DNA of 6,301 nucleotides, from NCBI GenBank assembly GCA_024278725.1, contig JAJRSQ010000409.1, positions 1-6,301 on the forward strand, in the 5' to 3' direction. Origin of the DNA: Chloroflexota bacterium (lineage in GTDB: Bacteria; Chloroflexota; Anaerolineae; 4572-78). A program made the translations under genes and the position numbers. Numbering within the stretch: the stretch's first letter is position 1; the number at the start of each line of letters is the position of its first letter. Shown piece after piece: positions 1-4,847 of this stretch. The notes beneath the pieces are model-generated. The model worked only from the letters and a program-made list of their open reading frames with translations. It did no database searches and was not told where the DNA came from.

Positions 1-1051
1 ATTCGCCCCGTTGCGCTTCATCTCGCTCGGATTGCGGCGCTGGAATGTGTTGCCCCATTTGCAGGAAATTGCCCGCGTGCGGGTATCGCCATCCCCCGTG
101 GTGAAAAACACACTGACCGCGCTGTGGCTCGCGCTGGTGGCGGCGGCACTGCTGGCGCTCTTCCGCTTCGACAGTATTGCGGTGATTCTGCCCGCGCTGG
201 CGGCGGCAGATCTCCTCCTCTTCCGGCGGGAAACCTCGCCCGCGCAGGCATTTGTGGAACTGCTGATGTTCACCGGACTGCTGTTGCTGCTCGGCGTGCA
301 AATTGTCTTCCTGCGCGATTTTCTCGGCGGGGGCGATTATTACCGGATGAACACCTATTTCAAATTCTTCATTCAGGTGTGGACGCTCTTCGGCATTGCG
401 GCGGCGGTGACGCTCCCCGCGCTGTGGCGGCGCTCGGCGGGGTGGCGACGGGGCTGGCGGTCGGTATGGCGGGGGACGGTCGCGGTGATGGTGTTCAGCA
501 GTCTGGTTTTCTTTGTGCTGGGCACGCGCGCGCGGCTCAACAACCGCTTCCCCGGCGCGCAACCGCCGCGCAACACCCTCGACGGGATGGCATATATGAC
601 CGTCGGACAATTTTCATGGGATAATTCGACTTTCCGGCTGGTGTATGATTACGACGCGCTCAAATGGATGCAGGAAAATATCCACGGCACGCCCATCATC
701 GCCGAAGCGAAAATCGGCTATTACCGCGAATGGGGGATGCGGGTGGCGGCGTACACCGGTTTGCCCTCGGCGCTGGGGGGATTGCACCAAAGCGAACAGC
801 ATTTCCCGCGAGAATTGGGGCGGCGCGACGGGCTGGTCAATCAATTTTGGATGACCACCGACCCCGGACGAACACTCGATTTGATGGATGAGTTGGGCAT
901 TGAATATGTCTATTTCGGGCAAATTGAATGGACGCTGTACGGCGCGCAGTCGCAGGCGCGATTCGAGACGCTGGTGCAATCGGGGGAACTGGACGTGGTG
1001 TATCGCAATGAACGCACGGTGATTTATCGGCGGGTGCGGGCGGGCGAGTAG
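1..1051 (+). CDS. Chlor_Arch_YYY / DUF2298 membrane protein, C-terminal part (5' end outside window)
   Basis: This reading frame is open from base 2 and ends at TAG 1049-1051, giving 349 visible residues. The TTG at base 11 is not a credible start, because the frame is open upstream and the protein is plainly a C-terminal fragment. About five hydrophobic spans come first. They include a segment with DYYRMNTYFKFF (nt 335-370), which matches the conserved R-M-N-T-x-F-K-F stretch I recall from DUF2298 proteins. A polar domain of about 170 residues follows, probably outside the membrane, with YTGLP (nt 752-766) and the end pattern YVYFGQIEWTLY. The family is known from Chloroflexi and Archaea and has no established function. 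Multi-span topology followed by a soluble C-terminal domain resembles GT-C glycosyltransferases, but that is inference. The gene is very GC-rich: line 421-480 is 49/60 G+C. The family call is fairly sure; the activity is unknown. Confidence 0.8.
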   Translation, partial: FAPLRFISLGLRRWNVLPHLQEIARVRVSPSPVVKNTLTALWLALVAAALLALFRFDSIAVILPALAAADLLLFRRETSPAQAFVELLMFTGLLLLLGVQIVFLRDFLGGGDYYRMNTYFKFFIQVWTLFGIAAAVTLPALWRRSAGWRRGWRSVWRGTVAVMVFSSLVFFVLGTRARLNNRFPGAQPPRNTLDGMAYMTVGQFSWDNSTFRLVYDYDALKWMQENIHGTPIIAEAKIGYYREWGMRVAAYTGLPSALGGLHQSEQHFPRELGRRDGLVNQFWMTTDPGRTLDLMDELGIEYVYFGQIEWTLYGAQSQARFETLVQSGELDVVYRNERTVIYRRVRAGE

Positions 1052-1055
1052 AGAT

Positions 1056-1076
1056 GCGTCACTTGTCATTGGCTGA
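1056..1076. repeat. Degenerate heptamer tandem repeat after the first YYY gene
   Basis: Three 7-base units run in register from five bases after the stop codon: GCGTCAC, TTGTCAT and the decayed TGGCTGA. The consensus is roughly NYGTCAY. The same heptamer family recurs at 2577-2597, on the far side of the AbiE cassette. The function is unknown. Such short tandem repeats are usually products of replication slippage, and an array this short could also be partly chance. Confidence 0.45.
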
Positions 1077-1089
1077 CCCGCACTATTCG

Positions 1090-1118
1090 TTGCAGTAATT
1101 TGCCATTTATGGTATATT
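1090..1118 (+). promoter_or_regulatory. Sigma70-like promoter for the abiE pair
   Basis: TTGCAG (1090-1095) and TATATT (1113-1118) are separated by 17 bases, the optimal spacing for housekeeping-sigma promoters. The expected transcription start is about 7 bases downstream, at or next to the ATG at 1125. No Shine-Dalgarno sequence lies before that ATG. Both facts point to a leaderless message. Position and match are read directly; activity is inferred. Confidence 0.5.
1103..1112. promoter_or_regulatory. Possible operator palindrome in the abiE promoter
   Basis: CCATTTATGG is a perfect inverted repeat (CCAT / ATGG with a TT centre) in the spacer between the -35 and -10 hexamers. One more pair matches two bases further out (T1101 with A1114). 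AbiEi antitoxins are known to repress their own operons by binding inverted repeats at the promoter, so the location fits. The palindrome is only 8 paired bases and could be chance. Confidence 0.25.
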
Positions 1119-1124
1119 ATCGCA

Positions 1125-1766
1125 ATGAAATTGAACGATTTATTGACCATTGTCGGCGATACGCCGCTATTTGAAACCGGATTGCTCTTAGCCGGTAACG
1201 TTGACCCCGTGGACGTGCGGCGGCAACTTTCGCGCTGGGAAAAAGCCGGATACCTGCACCAATTGCGCCGGGGACTGTATGCGCTCGCGCCCCCTCTGCA
1301 AAAAACCGCCCCGCATCCCTTTCTGGTTGCCAATAAATTGGTTGCCGGGTCGTATGTCAGTTTGCAAACGGCGCTGGCGCACTACAATCTCATCCCCGAA
1401 TATGTGCCGGTGACAACGAGCGTCACCTCGCACCGCCCGTCACGCCGAGAGACACCGCTGGGCGTGTATCTGTACCGGCACATCACCCCAAGCCTCTTTT
1501 TTGGCTATATCACCATTGACGTGGGTGCAGGGCAGACCGCATTCATCGCCGAGCCGGAGAAAGCGTTGCTCGATTTGCTCTATTTCCACCCCAAACAACA
1601 TAGTATGGCATATCTGCGCGAATTGCGGTTGCAAAATTTAGACCATTTCAACCCCCGGCGTTTCATCCAATTGGCAGAGGAAAGCCGCCGCCCGAAATTG
1701 CGGCAACTGGCAAAGCCGGTGGTACAATTCATTCAATCCGCCGCAGAAGATTATCGCTCATTATGA
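1125..1766 (+). CDS. abiEi: AbiEi-type antitoxin / transcriptional regulator
   Basis: This 213-residue protein has the two-part layout of AbiEi. Residues 1 to about 60 form a winged-helix-like region ending in GYLHQLRRGLYAL, the usual G-x-L-x-x-x-x-R-G-x-Y pattern. The antitoxin domain follows, with SYVSLQTAL, the Y-R-H-I-T-P-x-x-F-x-G-Y stretch and the signature EPEKALLDLLYF (residues 143-154). In type IV abortive-infection toxin-antitoxin systems this protein represses the operon and neutralises the nucleotidyltransferase toxin without needing stable binding to it. The stop TGA overlaps the start of the next gene in ATGA (1763-1766), so translation is coupled. ATG 1125 is the first start and lies just after a promoter-like -10 with no ribosome site, which suggests leaderless expression. 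The gene is more AT-rich than the flanking YYY genes. The family call is strong; which phage or stress it answers cannot be read here. Confidence 0.88.
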   Translation: MKLNDLLTIVGDTPLFETGLLLAGNVDPVDVRRQLSRWEKAGYLHQLRRGLYALAPPLQKTAPHPFLVANKLVAGSYVSLQTALAHYNLIPEYVPVTTSVTSHRPSRRETPLGVYLYRHITPSLFFGYITIDVGAGQTAFIAEPEKALLDLLYFHPKQHSMAYLRELRLQNLDHFNPRRFIQLAEESRRPKLRQLAKPVVQFIQSAAEDYRSL

Positions 1767-2572
1767 AATCGTATCTTTCCCACCTGTTGCAACAATCGCC
1801 CGACCCGTATCATGCCAAAAATTTGATGCGGGAATATCTGCAAGCGCGCATTTTGGAAAGCCTGCAAAAAAGCGGCGCGATGGTTCCGCTGGCATTTCAC
1901 GGTGGCACTGCCCTGCGATTCCTATATGCCATTCCCCGCTATTCGGAGGATTTGGATTTCACTTTGGAACAACGCGCCGACCTGTACGATTTTCGTGGAT
2001 ATTTGCGCACCATTCAAAACACTTTTCGCCGTGAAGGGTTTGATGTGAGCATCAAACTAAACGACAGCAAAGTTGTCCACAGTGCCCTCATCCGGTTTAG
2101 CGGGCTACTGTACGAATTGGGCATTTCACCGCATCAAACGGAAATCATTTCCATCAAAATTGAGGTGGACACCAATCCGCCCCCCGGCGCGATTTTGCGC
2201 ACCACCGTCGTGCGTCGCCACGTTATGCTGAACCTGCACCACCACGACCCGGCATCACTGTTGGCGGGCAAACTGCACGCTATTTTGCAACGACCGTACA
2301 CCAAAGGGCGCGACATTTTCGACCTGTTATGGTATCTCAGCGACCCCGATTGGGCAGCGCCCAATCTGACCTTGTTGAATCACGCTCTGGCGCAAACGGG
2401 CTGGACGGGGCAACTTCCCCTCACCGAAAAAACGTGGCGGCTCGCCATTGCCGAAAAATTACAGCAACTCGATTGGCGGCGCGTGCAATCGGATGTTCAA
2501 CCGTTTTTGGAAACAACTGCCGCCACATCAAACCTAACCCCGGATACGCTGTTACGGTTGGTCGGCAATTGA
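1763..2572 (+). CDS. abiEii: AbiEii/AbiGii-family nucleotidyltransferase toxin
   Basis: This 269-residue protein carries all the hallmarks of the AbiEii nucleotidyltransferase toxins. Nucleotide-binding motif I is HGGTALR (residues 46-52), followed by the metal-binding acidic pair in SEDLDF (61-66, D63 and D65). A third acidic position is in IEVD (133-136). The helical part carries LLAGKLHAIL (K170) and KGRDIFDLLWY (181-191, D184 and D187). Family members transfer nucleotides to RNA: AbiEii prefers GTP, and related mycobacterial MenT toxins modify tRNA 3' ends. The target of this copy is unknown. No catalytic residue appears lost, so it should be active. The start overlaps the antitoxin stop by 4 bases, and no clear Shine-Dalgarno precedes it, so it probably depends on coupled translation. 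Line 1981-2040 is only 27/60 G+C, far below the neighbouring membrane genes, which hints at horizontal transfer. Confidence 0.9.
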   Translation: MKSYLSHLLQQSPDPYHAKNLMREYLQARILESLQKSGAMVPLAFHGGTALRFLYAIPRYSEDLDFTLEQRADLYDFRGYLRTIQNTFRREGFDVSIKLNDSKVVHSALIRFSGLLYELGISPHQTEIISIKIEVDTNPPPGAILRTTVVRRHVMLNLHHHDPASLLAGKLHAILQRPYTKGRDIFDLLWYLSDPDWAAPNLTLLNHALAQTGWTGQLPLTEKTWRLAIAEKLQQLDWRRVQSDVQPFLETTAATSNLTPDTLLRLVGN

Positions 2573-2576
2573 TGGC

Positions 2577-2597
2577 GCGTCATGCGTCACTCGTCGC
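2577..2597. repeat. Degenerate heptamer tandem repeat after abiEii
   Basis: Three 7-base units run in register from five bases after the toxin stop codon: GCGTCAT, GCGTCAC and TCGTCGC. The segment 2582-2595 matches 1054-1067 at 13 of 14 bases, so the AbiE cassette is bracketed by the same repeat in the same orientation. This could be a recombination scar or two samples of a genome-wide repeat. Confidence 0.5.
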
Positions 2598-2610
2598 CCG
2601 CTTCGTTTTT

Positions 2611-2638
2611 TTGATTGAATTCACGCGAAGGCTATAAT
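2611..2638 (+). promoter_or_regulatory. Sigma70-like promoter for the KimA-like gene
   Basis: A perfect TATAAT at 2633-2638 lies 16 bases after TTGATT (2611-2616). A T7 run at 2606-2612 overlaps the -35. The predicted start is near 2645, which gives a leader of about 48 bases before the ATG at 2693. The permease gene is therefore probably transcribed independently of the toxin-antitoxin pair. Confidence 0.6.
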
Positions 2639-2649
2639 TAGGCTTTGTG

Positions 2650-2680
2650 GGCGAAATACTCGCCTGAAATTTTATTCGCC
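2650..2680 (+). promoter_or_regulatory. Small leader hairpin with an alternative pairing next to the ribosome site
   Basis: GGCGA (2650-2654) can pair with TCGCC (2660-2664) across a 5-base loop. The same GGCGAA (2650-2655) can instead pair over 6 bases with TTCGCC (2675-2680), which directly abuts the Shine-Dalgarno. The two helices exclude each other. This is visible pairing only; any regulatory role is a guess. Confidence 0.2.
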
Positions 2681-2687
2681 GGAGAAG
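2681..2687 (+). promoter_or_regulatory. Ribosome binding site that fixes the permease start
   Basis: GGAGAAG ends 5 bases before the ATG at 2693, with the GGAG core 8 bases upstream of it. This is the only strong Shine-Dalgarno in front of a gene in the window. It supports ATG 2693 over the in-frame TTG at 2645, which would sit at the predicted transcription start. Confidence 0.7.
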
Positions 2688-2692
2688 TTTTC

Positions 2693-4651
2693 ATGAGCAT
2701 TTCATACAGACGCATCAAACGTGTTCTCTTTGGCGAACCTTTCCCCACCCGCGCAGAAATGCACGAGCGGCTCGATAAGGTCCGCGCACTGGCAGTCTTT
2801 GCCTCCGACCCCATCAGCAGTAACGCCTACGCCACCGAAGCCATTATGACCGTGCTGCTTCTGATGGGCGCAACCGCTTTGAAGCTCACCCTGCCGTTGG
2901 CGCTCGGCGTGATGACGCTGGTGTTGCTGGTGGTCTTCAGCTACACCCAGACCATCACCCATTACCCGAAGGGTGGCGGGGCGTACATGGTCACCAAAGA
3001 CAACCTCGGCACGCTCCCCTCGCTGTTTGCGGCGGCGGCGCTGCTGATTGACTACATCCTCACCGTCTCGGTCTCCGTTTCGGCGGGGGTACGCGCCATC
3101 ACCTCCGCGCTGCCCCAACTCTTCCCCTACAGCGTGGAGTTGGCACTGTTTGCCGTGCTGCTGCTGACGTGGATCAACCTGCGCGGCGTGCGTGAAAGCG
3201 GCACCATCTTCGCCATTCCCACCTACGCCTTCATCCTCGGCGTGCTGGTTGCCGTGATTCTGGGGCTGGTGCGCCTCTTCGGCATTTTCGGCGCGCCGCC
3301 ACCCGTCCCCATCGAACACCCGCTGCCGAGTTTCGCCGGTATGGATAGCACCGCGCTGGGCTTCCTGTACATTTGGCTGCTCACCCGCGCTTTTGCGGCG
3401 GGCTGTACCGCCCTCACCGGCATCGAAGCCATCAGCGACGGCGTGCAAGCCTTCAAACCCCCGGAGGCGAAAAACGCCGCCAAAACAATGGTCGTGATGG
3501 GCGTCATTGCGATGACCCTGTTTGTGGGCATCACCTTTGTCGCCACCCGCCTGAACCTCGTGCCGTATGAAGCGGAAAGTATTTTATCGCAGATGACCCG
3601 TTCCATCACTGACGGGTTGCCCGGCGGAACCGTCATCTACGGCTGGGTACAATTTTTTACGATGTTGATTCTGGTTTTAGCCGCCAACACCGGTTTCCAG
3701 GACTTTCCGCGCGTCAGCTCATTTTTGGCGCATGATGGATTTATGCCCCGCTGGATGCAAAACCGCGGCGACCGTCTCGTCTACAATTCGGGCATCATCA
3801 CCCTGGCGACGCTGGCATCGCTCATCATCATCGTCTTTCACGCCAGCGAAATCCGCATGCTGCCCCTCTACGCCCTCGGCGTGATGCTCGGCTTCACCCT
3901 GTCGCAACAGGGCATGGTGCGCCTCTTCAACAAAATCATGCGCCTCAAACCGGGTGAAACCGCCGAGACCAACGTCACCACCATCCATTACGAAGCCACC
4001 GCGAAATACAAACGTTTCCTGCCGATGTTCGGCTCGGTGGTGACGGGCGTGGTGCTGATTGCGCTGGTGGTCACCAAATTCACCGAAGGGGCGTGGATTG
4101 TGGTCGTCGCCATCCCGTTGCTGGTGATGATGTTCCGTTCCATCCGCCACCATTACGACGTTGTGGCGCAAGAGCTGAGCATCCGCAACTTGGATCCGGA
4201 CGAATTGCAACAGTTCGCCGATGTGGCTATCATCCCCATGGGCGACGTACATCGCGGCACATTGCGGGCGTTGAGTTACGCGAAACGATTCTCGAACAAT
4301 GTGCGCGCCATCTCCATCTCCACCAGCCCCGAACACCGTGAACGGTTGTTGCGTCGCTGGCGTCGTTACCCGGATGTCACACACGGCATCAAATTAGAAA
4401 TCATTGATTATGAATACCGCGACCTGCTCACCCCGTTGATTGACTACATCACCGAAGTGACCACAGTTGAGTATCCCGACAAGCTCATCTCGGTGGTCAT
4501 CCCGGAATTTGTCCCCGATTCGCTGTTCGGGCATCTGCTGCACAACCGCACCGCCGACCTGCTGCAATTGCGCCTGAAGAATCTGGACAACGTCGTCATC
4601 ATTGATGTCCCCTTCCACATTCATGAGCGGGAAGCCACGGAGGTCGGTTGA
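2693..4651 (+). CDS. kimA: KimA-like APC-superfamily K+ permease
   Basis: This 652-residue inner-membrane protein aligns along its whole length with my recollection of B. subtilis KimA (YdaO), a high-affinity proton-coupled K+ importer of about 607 residues. The ion-site residues reported for KimA have counterparts: D39 and Y46 in ASDPISSNAYATE, D120, Y121, T124 and S128 in LLIDYILTVSVS, T242 in CTALTG, and Y393 in LPLYALG. The KGGGAY loop (93-98) and NLRG (162-165) are also kept. About 12 membrane spans precede a cytosolic C-terminal domain of roughly 190 residues ending with LLHNRTADLL and VPFHIHE. A proline-rich loop near residues 202-212 is about 9 residues longer than in KimA. ATG 2693 is chosen because GGAGAAG precedes it. 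KimA is inhibited by cyclic di-AMP in Bacillus; whether that holds here is unknown. Other APC amino-acid transporters are the alternative, but the ion-site match favours K+. Confidence 0.8.
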   Translation: MSISYRRIKRVLFGEPFPTRAEMHERLDKVRALAVFASDPISSNAYATEAIMTVLLLMGATALKLTLPLALGVMTLVLLVVFSYTQTITHYPKGGGAYMVTKDNLGTLPSLFAAAALLIDYILTVSVSVSAGVRAITSALPQLFPYSVELALFAVLLLTWINLRGVRESGTIFAIPTYAFILGVLVAVILGLVRLFGIFGAPPPVPIEHPLPSFAGMDSTALGFLYIWLLTRAFAAGCTALTGIEAISDGVQAFKPPEAKNAAKTMVVMGVIAMTLFVGITFVATRLNLVPYEAESILSQMTRSITDGLPGGTVIYGWVQFFTMLILVLAANTGFQDFPRVSSFLAHDGFMPRWMQNRGDRLVYNSGIITLATLASLIIIVFHASEIRMLPLYALGVMLGFTLSQQGMVRLFNKIMRLKPGETAETNVTTIHYEATAKYKRFLPMFGSVVTGVVLIALVVTKFTEGAWIVVVAIPLLVMMFRSIRHHYDVVAQELSIRNLDPDELQQFADVAIIPMGDVHRGTLRALSYAKRFSNNVRAISISTSPEHRERLLRRWRRYPDVTHGIKLEIIDYEYRDLLTPLIDYITEVTTVEYPDKLISVVIPEFVPDSLFGHLLHNRTADLLQLRLKNLDNVVIIDVPFHIHEREATEVG

Positions 4652-4675
4652 TTGCAACCCTGCAACCTTGTAACT
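4652..4675. repeat. Degenerate octamer tandem repeat after the permease gene
   Basis: Three 8-base units start at the base directly after the stop codon: TTGCAACC, CTGCAACC and TTGTAACT, consensus YTGYAACY. Its unit differs from the GTCA-type heptamers at 1056 and 2577, but its position right after a stop codon is the same. Function unknown. Confidence 0.5.
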
Positions 4676-4705
4676 TTGGCTCAATCAGAATCCGGGGGGA
4701 ATTTA

Positions 4706-4711
4706 TATAAT
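4706..4711 (+). promoter_or_regulatory. Isolated -10 hexamer before the second YYY gene
   Basis: A perfect TATAAT is present, and its last T is also the first base of the palindromic element. No convincing -35 lies 15-19 bases upstream; the nearest, TTGGCT at 4676-4681, is 24 bases away. If used, transcription would begin inside the palindrome and place it in the leader of the YYY gene. Confidence 0.25.
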
Positions 4712-4812
4712 GTCATTGCGAAGCGCGTTTTTTGCGCCGAAGCAATCTCTGTGAACGTCAGCGGAGATTGCACCCTTCGGGCATTTTCAACTTCGCTTCG
4801 CTCGCAATGACA
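4711..4812. repeat. Imperfect palindromic intergenic repeat element (MITE-like)
   Basis: The ends are perfect 11-base inverted repeats: TGTCATTGCGA (4711-4721) and TCGCAATGACA (4802-4812). A second inverted pair sits inside: GCAATCTC (4742-4749) and GAGATTGC (4764-4771). Flanking GGGAATT (4697-4703) and AATTCCC (4822-4828) extend the symmetry outward. The words TGTCATTGCGA, CGAAGC and GCAATCTC match a short palindromic repeat I remember from intergenic regions of many bacterial genomes. The two arms differ: the left has GCGCG plus a T6 run, and the right has a CCC-TTC-GGG insert and TTCGCTTCGC. This copy is therefore decayed or mosaic. No transposase or coding capacity is present. It could fold into a long RNA hairpin between the permease and YYY genes and may affect termination or message stability. 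Confidence 0.75.
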
Positions 4813-4847
4813 GACCCCCTGAATTCCCAAAGAACCGTAACTTTTTT

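Noticed and set aside
614..1333. 239-codon minus-strand frame across the YYY/abiEi boundary
   Set aside because: It overlaps two well-supported + strand genes and the promoter region, and has no recognisable protein features.
2574..2612. Rho-independent terminator after abiEii
   Set aside because: A T7 run (2606-2612) is present, but the only stem upstream is GGCG/CGCC with an 18-base loop and a 7-base gap to the T run, which is too weak. The T run also overlaps the permease -35.
2645..2692. Upstream TTG start for the permease (16 extra residues)
   Set aside because: It sits at the predicted transcription start with no ribosome site, whereas ATG 2693 has GGAGAAG at good spacing and gives a KimA-like N-terminus.
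2702..3448. 248-codon minus-strand frame, and a similar one at 3719-4384
   Set aside because: Both lie fully antisense to the KimA-like gene and encode H/Q/G/R-rich sequence typical of the complement of hydrophobic codons.
1052..4847. One YYY gene interrupted by insertion of the AbiE and permease genes
   Set aside because: The order is wrong: the C-terminal part comes first and the N-terminal part second on the same strand. Each also has a natural end, a stop at 1051 and an ATG at 4848.
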